A DNA stretch of 39,131 bases from Acholeplasmatales bacterium (GTDB lineage: Bacteria; Bacillota_I; Bacilli_A; Acholeplasmatales; Anaeroplasmataceae). The number at the start of each line of letters is the position of its first letter. The first letter of the stretch is position 1. Positions 37,301 through 39,131 of the stretch are shown here, piece after piece. The stretch is taken from contig JAFSWG010000017.1 of NCBI GenBank assembly GCA_017444645.1, positions 1-39,131 of the forward strand, in the 5' to 3' direction. The translations under genes were made by a program, and so were the position numbers. Below the pieces are notes generated by a model. It was not told where the DNA came from. It worked only from the letters and a program-made list of their open reading frames with translations, and searched no databases.

Positions 37301-37788
37301 ATCCTGAATTAGTTAATATAGAATCATTATATAATCAATTGGGTGAAAATATTCCTGAAATTGAAGAAATAATAAATACATCTTATGCTGATTATATTAG
37401 TGATGCCGAAATAATTGAATTTGTGAAGAAGGATTCAACAGTAGTATCAACTTCTGATTATTGCACAAATGTTAGCGGAAATCTAAAAGATAATATTGAT
37501 TCAAAATTATACTATGGTCATAAATTTGAAACTGCTATTAAGATGGAGACAGCAACTAATATTACATTGAATTTAGAAGGCACAGATTTTACATATGTTA
37601 TTTTAGTGACAGATGCCGCAAATAAGAAGATTAAAATAAATAATTATACTACAGATTCAAGTGGTAATTATTTTGCAACAGATGATGATGGAACTATGAA
37701 ATTACGATTTGAAAGTACTCCAAATAGTTTAGTTATTACAAAAAATGAGAAAGATGTTAATCTATATGGAATTATTCTAATGAAATAA
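31318..37788 (+). CDS. Giant membrane-anchored surface protein: five TM helices, LRR-like, Flg_new and MBG-type repeats
   Basis: 2156 residues. Five hydrophobic helices (29-50, 58-80, 91-111, 114-136, 149-170) follow a charged N-terminus, which should place the rest outside the cell. A short BspA-like leucine-rich stretch (about 205-270) precedes two Flg_new/InlB B-repeat domains (about 385-460 and 460-525, GYQFKGWY and GFTFDGWY with LKAKF and LYAKW). Next come sixteen MBG/YDG-type Ig-like repeats (about 616-1950). The last is degenerate with a Trp-rich insertion (GYWWNGITPGWWP). An EF-hand-like loop DSNNDGKITDYPE (1985-1997) and a C-terminal beta-rich domain end it. No cleavable signal peptide and no LPXTG motif. 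AGAGGTGA precedes the ATG. An adhesin or cell-envelope role is inference. Confidence 0.85.
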   Translation: MVLYDNIDNAIKEKKQKLNNNHIRNLKIMNILNALVMTFLIIIDIFLLIKGIFTGMPSSVTALLIIFVVAQTGSLVVFSIKRFARASMVTKVGIVIICTLPIIPYIIYLSIGNNIYIACLIARIIGVIALAMLLFNAKTTNDKKTFGVKGIPLAIASLFALLVVIYILVSTTNRKVIYSYDPLYDGYVVSDVLSGKGEVNIDNNTVAISSKSLKNVSGNLVIPKNVRYIAEDAFVDSNITSLTIYSENIELMKAVNNSNIENIYLESTNATIDVDNLDKDIEIATNREVVDQYRETYRKYDYLFVPKLNSGEYYVCFNGTNLPVYIYKEEKEINEPQKDSLPKEIDGKKILFNGYYVSNKEINFPINVSSNTKIACEYSYIYNVTYDFSGCEDIYDLPTTYYNKIGDVELPELSKDGYQFKGWYDVDQYGNYTKEYKKLDRTLKNDINLKAKFLKEFTVTYDKVLSNATLDGNTKEIYTEEDVVELKNPTIDGFTFDGWYLDSKYNVKATTYLNSDTTLYAKWKINNIVTLSDDVNKVFDNTESNVNVSAVAELKDVTISYSFYDKDDNLIVNDNNFNVINAKDSNDYYAKITFNYKDIVIYEMKTDYINVTINKATYDMTDVVVSDEEYVYDGTFHTPSITGVLPTGIDNIQITYSFDEGIKNVGTKNVLCHFNTLSENYEIPSDIEGIVTITEREVTINWNSKLEFEYDGSMKFPEYTLKNVISSDIENLKCNSTGSANGIGEHTAKITSLVQDSGNVYKNYKLTSNQSNLSIQYTIVPRTNEIDGISVSDVEAVYDGKIHLPEVVKPSGIEAKYSIEPVNVGTYNVVVSFEYITNPNEKIGNIYNSTVTITRRELDINWYIDEEETNTTVYDGKSHVIDYEITNLVGNDKVELDYNTFDLLNAGNYSISFEISGDDKDNYILTNKEFKYTITPKEISFDLNDLGFNDTNYTYNGKNQYPSIDIDNPNLPKGVVVSYEGYGKEAKTYNVTANFSINSTNYKIADSSKSKTIKVVINPKVAEITWGQRTFVYDEKEHFPTATVGNLESGDTCNVVVTYREEYAMTPGTYTAVASELSNKNYILPNDESKTTTSFIIEEAEYAFTYEFNPLEVDYDGNFHMVEVEIDDMPNWLFINYKTSDGDEIIDGFKDAGTYVVLAEFKSNNPSYSVPSEPIQTTVTIKALEANISFTLENNTYTGEAIYPTAKVTNVVEGDNPIVILDRGKDNINVGNYVVKAIEISGNSNYKISNSVAYSYEIKKATYDTSNIQFVNKSFEYDGHVKNIFITAKDELLGTEIKGKDGVVVTISYSDGLIDVGTKLITATFTGSSNYNEIPQMTAYVTVAPKEVELRWGGSSFTYTGTVIKPECIISGTVLNDTCYCTVNASGINVGKHIATASNLTNSNYKLPQDNSYEYEITKATIDISGLSYNSTTKVYDSTDLYPEIVGTIPAGVDVTYEGLSSEVGVHTITIKFDAGENYNKIPSKEIDVEITKRQVSINWTDLEAPYTGVESYPSYELSNIIFGDICEVVFDEGGIEVGEHTINVLRLTNNNYELDKEYSVTYKIIKLDYDMSGIKFENVELEYNGQEQRPTISGTLPQGLSVSYSAGATNVSEGTKTVTATFTSSDDNYIAPKPMTATITILPKVLNVSWTNTTVDYDGKKHSPTATLSGFVGDDTATVTITDYGINADTYECGIASISNKNYSVTSTVTLTINKIDYDMSDVKFENVTFTYDGLEHQQEVTGLSSVIGIDGISLEINEYTGVAKNVSDSGVECTVSFKTSSPNYNVPNDMTCIINITPITVDLSIKLDTNSSVVASTQSWNNCYSISTTYDGLEHTVIIGYDSKNIVSGDNVSFSIDGTFKDYNSGNAHAFDIISNNSNYVSTYNKLNAYINQLNAGYWWNGITPGWWPSDVSSLPDVVLIYTHTSIDGLTYTDEIPTIYGSYTLRYESITENVKISNPQESTSTYDVSLTGDSLLALAHYYDSNNDGKITDYPELVNIESLYNQLGENIPEIEEIINTSYADYISDAEIIEFVKKDSTVVSTSDYCTNVSGNLKDNIDSKLYYGHKFETAIKMETATNITLNLEGTDFTYVILVTDAANKKIKINNYTTDSSGNYFATDDDGTMKLRFESTPNSLVITKNEKDVNLYGIILMK
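33160..37190 (+). repeat. Array of 16 MBG/YDG-type protein repeats in two alternating types
   Basis: In translation the array is eight pairs. Type A begins like YDMSDVKF, has YDG...P and LP.G..V.Y, and ends NY..P....TVTI.PKEV. Type B begins like INW or VSW, has YDG/YTG...PT, GD, GI.VG.Y or GEH, and ends NY.L....Y.I.KA. Each unit has about 70-87 residues. The DNA is too diverged to be a recent tandem duplication. The final B unit is degenerate. Confidence 0.8.
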
Positions 37789-37804
37789 TTAGAAAATGTA
37801 CTCC

Positions 37805-37841
37805 AAAAAGTTGTGTTGATAAAATCAGCACAACTTTTTTT
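37805..37841 (+). terminator. Intrinsic terminator of the helicase/surface-protein operon
   Basis: AAAAAGTTGTGTTGAT and ATCAGCACAACTTTTT arms with one G-T pair and a short loop, followed by T residues. It is the only terminator seen after 24630 in this direction, supporting a single three-gene transcript. Confidence 0.88.
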
Positions 37842-37871
37842 AAATATGTTGTAATGATAATTAAGATAAAA

Positions 37872-37880
37872 TGTTATAAT
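37872..37880 (+). promoter_or_regulatory. Extended -10 promoter of the small ORF / yoaP unit
   Basis: TGTTATAAT, about 36 nt before the small ORF start. The -35 region is weak. Confidence 0.6.
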
Positions 37881-37915
37881 TATATTAACAAATTCGATTG
37901 AAAGGAAATGTTAAT

Positions 37916-38077
37916 ATGAAATGGGTTATTAATTTTTATCATACAGAATCAATGTATAGGGCAGGAATTATTTCATTCTCATTAACAAGAATGGGTTCTA
38001 GAGAAGCGGTATATACTGAAGCTAAGCATTTGGCTAAGGTACGTGGAGATTTTATGTATGAAATAGTGCCAGCATAA
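37916..38077 (+). CDS. Small unknown protein, 53 residues
   Basis: It begins MKWVINFYHTESMYR and ends FMYEIVPA. No family recognised. It has an AAAGGA site 9 nt upstream, an extended -10 promoter and lies 12 nt before the yoaP-type gene, so it is probably the first gene of that unit. The composition is mixed, with no membrane helix and a slight positive charge. The gene signals on both sides support it as real despite its length. Confidence 0.65.
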   Translation: MKWVINFYHTESMYRAGIISFSLTRMGSREAVYTEAKHLAKVRGDFMYEIVPA

Positions 38078-38089
38078 GGAGAAAAAGAT

Positions 38090-38842
38090 ATGGAATATAT
38101 TAAATTAACAAAGGATAATATTGAAACTGAACATATTTGCTGTGCTATATCTAATAACAATGATGTACAAGTATCTAGCAAAAAAGCTTGGTTAAAAGAA
38201 AGAATAGATGAAGGATTAGTATTTTTAAAAAGTGTAGAAAGAGGCAAATGCTTCATTGAATACATACCTGCGGAATATGCATGGAATCCAATTGATGCTG
38301 CAGGATATATGTATATAAATTGTTTATGGGTATCTGGTTCATTTAAAGGCCATGGTTATTCCAATGACTTATTAAATGAATGCATTAAAGATTCAAAAGA
38401 AAAAGGAAAGAAAGGATTATGCATTTTATCATCCAAAAAGAAATTACCATTTTTGGCAGATTCTAAGTATTTATCTTATAAAGGGTATAAGGTTGCTGAT
38501 ACTGCAACTAATGGAATTGAATTATGGTATTTACCATTCAATGATAATAATGTAATACCTAAATTTAAAGACTGCTGTAGAGATCCTAAAATAGAAGAAA
38601 TGGGATATGTATTATATTATACTAATCAATGTCCATTTAATGGTAAATATGTACCAATATTAGAAGACATTGCAGTAAAGAATAATATTCCATTTAAAGC
38701 TATTAAAATAAATAGATTAAATGAGGCACAAAATGCCCCAACTCCTATAACAACATATTCATTATTTTATAATGGAAAATATATAAGTAATGAACAAATG
38801 AATGAATCAAGATTTTTAAAATTAGTAGAAAAAAATAAATAA
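38090..38842 (+). CDS. yoaP: GNAT N-acetyltransferase with C-terminal YoaP-like domain
   Basis: 250 residues. The N-terminal GNAT domain (about 1-150) has the core strand YINCLWVSGSFKGHGYSNDLL, where the GHGYS stretch corresponds to the acetyl-CoA pyrophosphate loop (Q/RxxGxG/A). It continues with a KGLCILSS strand. The C-terminal part (about 165-250), with GYVLYYTNQCPFNGKYVP, matches the YoaP-like domain, found fused to GNAT in Bacillus YoaP and relatives, and looks thioredoxin-like. The substrate is unknown. AGGAG lies 9 nt before the start, which is 12 nt after the small ORF. A long terminator follows. Confidence 0.85.
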   Translation: MEYIKLTKDNIETEHICCAISNNNDVQVSSKKAWLKERIDEGLVFLKSVERGKCFIEYIPAEYAWNPIDAAGYMYINCLWVSGSFKGHGYSNDLLNECIKDSKEKGKKGLCILSSKKKLPFLADSKYLSYKGYKVADTATNGIELWYLPFNDNNVIPKFKDCCRDPKIEEMGYVLYYTNQCPFNGKYVPILEDIAVKNNIPFKAIKINRLNEAQNAPTPITTYSLFYNGKYISNEQMNESRFLKLVEKNK

Positions 38843-38898
38843 AAAAATATGCATTGCTGATATTTTAACTAATATATTAGTAGCAATGCATATTTTTT
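38842..38898. terminator. Intrinsic terminator of the yoaP unit, bidirectional form
   Basis: AAAAAATATGCATTGCT and AGCAATGCATATTTTTT form a perfect 17-bp stem with A-run and T-run ends. The 23-nt loop has a smaller inner stem (ATATT/AATAT). Confidence 0.9.
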
Positions 38899-38957
38899 AT
38901 AAAAAATGGTAATAAATTTCATTTTCCTGAAAAATTATCCATTTTTCTGCCTATTAT

Positions 38958-38963
38958 TATAAT
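38958..38963 (+). promoter_or_regulatory. Putative -10 box for the ORF6N gene
   Basis: A perfect TATAAT 47 nt before the start of the last gene. No strong -35 box. Confidence 0.5.
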
Positions 38964-39010
38964 GAAGGTATTTATTAATGCCATAGAAATTAATAAACGA
39001 GGAGAGAAAA

Positions 39011-39131
39011 ATGAAAAAAGAAGAGATAAAAGAAATGATTTATGAAATTAATGGAAAGAGAATAATGCTAGATTTTGAGCTTGCAAAATTATATGGATAT
39101 GAAACAAAAAATTTAAATAGGCAAGTTAAAA
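39011..39131 (+). CDS. ORF6N-domain protein (partial, runs off the window)
   Basis: The first 40 residues are visible. IYEINGKRIMLDFELAKLYG followed by ETKNLNRQVK matches the start of the ORF6N DNA-binding domain found in phage antirepressor-like and accessory chromosomal proteins. A GAGGAGAG site lies just before ATG 39011. The C-terminal part, which would decide the role, is outside the window. Confidence 0.82.
   Translation, partial: MKKEEIKEMIYEINGKRIMLDFELAKLYGYETKNLNRQVK

Noticed and set aside
37939-38265. Minus-strand open frame of 108 codons opposite the small ORF and yoaP
   Set aside because: It conflicts with two plus-strand genes that have promoter and ribosome sites, and has no own signals.

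Overview
The window looks like chromosomal DNA of a strongly AT-rich, low-GC Gram-positive bacterium (Bacillota, Bacilli/Erysipelotrichia-like, probably a gut lineage). Evidence: A/T-ending codons throughout, GGAGGTG-type ribosome binding sites, a nusB-xseA-xseB-tlyA-recN cluster, terminal MEP-pathway genes, and a giant MBG/Flg_new repeat surface protein of the kind common in gut Bacillota. Several genes end in TGA and tryptophan is TGG, so it uses the ordinary bacterial code, not the Mycoplasma code. The taxonomic placement is inference.

Layout. 1-956: plsC-type acyltransferase (minus). 1085-3345: a DUF815-type AAA ATPase overlapping by 4 nt a protein with a HEPN-like RNDVVGH motif. 3414-6195: typA/bipA and a hemolysin III/PAQR membrane protein. 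6250-7439: two coupled polytopic membrane proteins (minus). 7579-8301: AqpZ-type water channel. 8390-8992: unknown helical protein. 9061-10134: diguanylate cyclase with a C-terminal GAF-like domain. 10167-12810: uppS-ispH-ispG operon (minus), the last two MEP steps plus undecaprenyl-PP synthase. 12897-14375: fused NAD(P)HX epimerase/dehydratase. 14457-18417: tandem paralogous membrane EAL proteins. 18504-22761: nusB-xseA-xseB-tlyA-recN. 22926-23001: tRNA-Lys(CUU) (minus). 23192-24562: MATE transporter. 24754-37788: a 13-kb tail-to-head operon of an SNF2-like helicase, a Cys-cluster protein and a 2156-residue membrane-anchored repeat protein. 37916-38842: a 53-residue small ORF and a YoaP-type GNAT acetyltransferase. 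39011-end: start of an ORF6N-domain gene cut by the window edge.

How the genes work together. The housekeeping part covers lipid synthesis, isoprenoid/undecaprenyl phosphate supply, metabolite repair, ribosome maintenance (typA, tlyA), transcription antitermination (nusB) and DNA repair (recN, exonuclease VII). One cyclic-di-GMP synthase and two putative phosphodiesterases lie within 9.5 kb, suggesting a local signalling module. The least explained region is the helicase / Cys-cluster / repeat-protein operon, which joins an apparently nucleic-acid-directed ATPase to an apparently surface-exposed adhesin. I know of no described system with this composition.

Promoters are often TATAAT boxes with an upstream TG (extended -10) and leave short leaders. 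This decides several start codons: for four genes the longest reading frame begins inside or beside the -10 box and cannot be the real start. Most transcription units end at clear intrinsic terminators. There is no CRISPR array, rRNA, insertion sequence or recognisable riboswitch. No stretch over 300 bases lacks a gene except 22762-23191, which holds the tRNA, two terminators, two hairpins and promoters.
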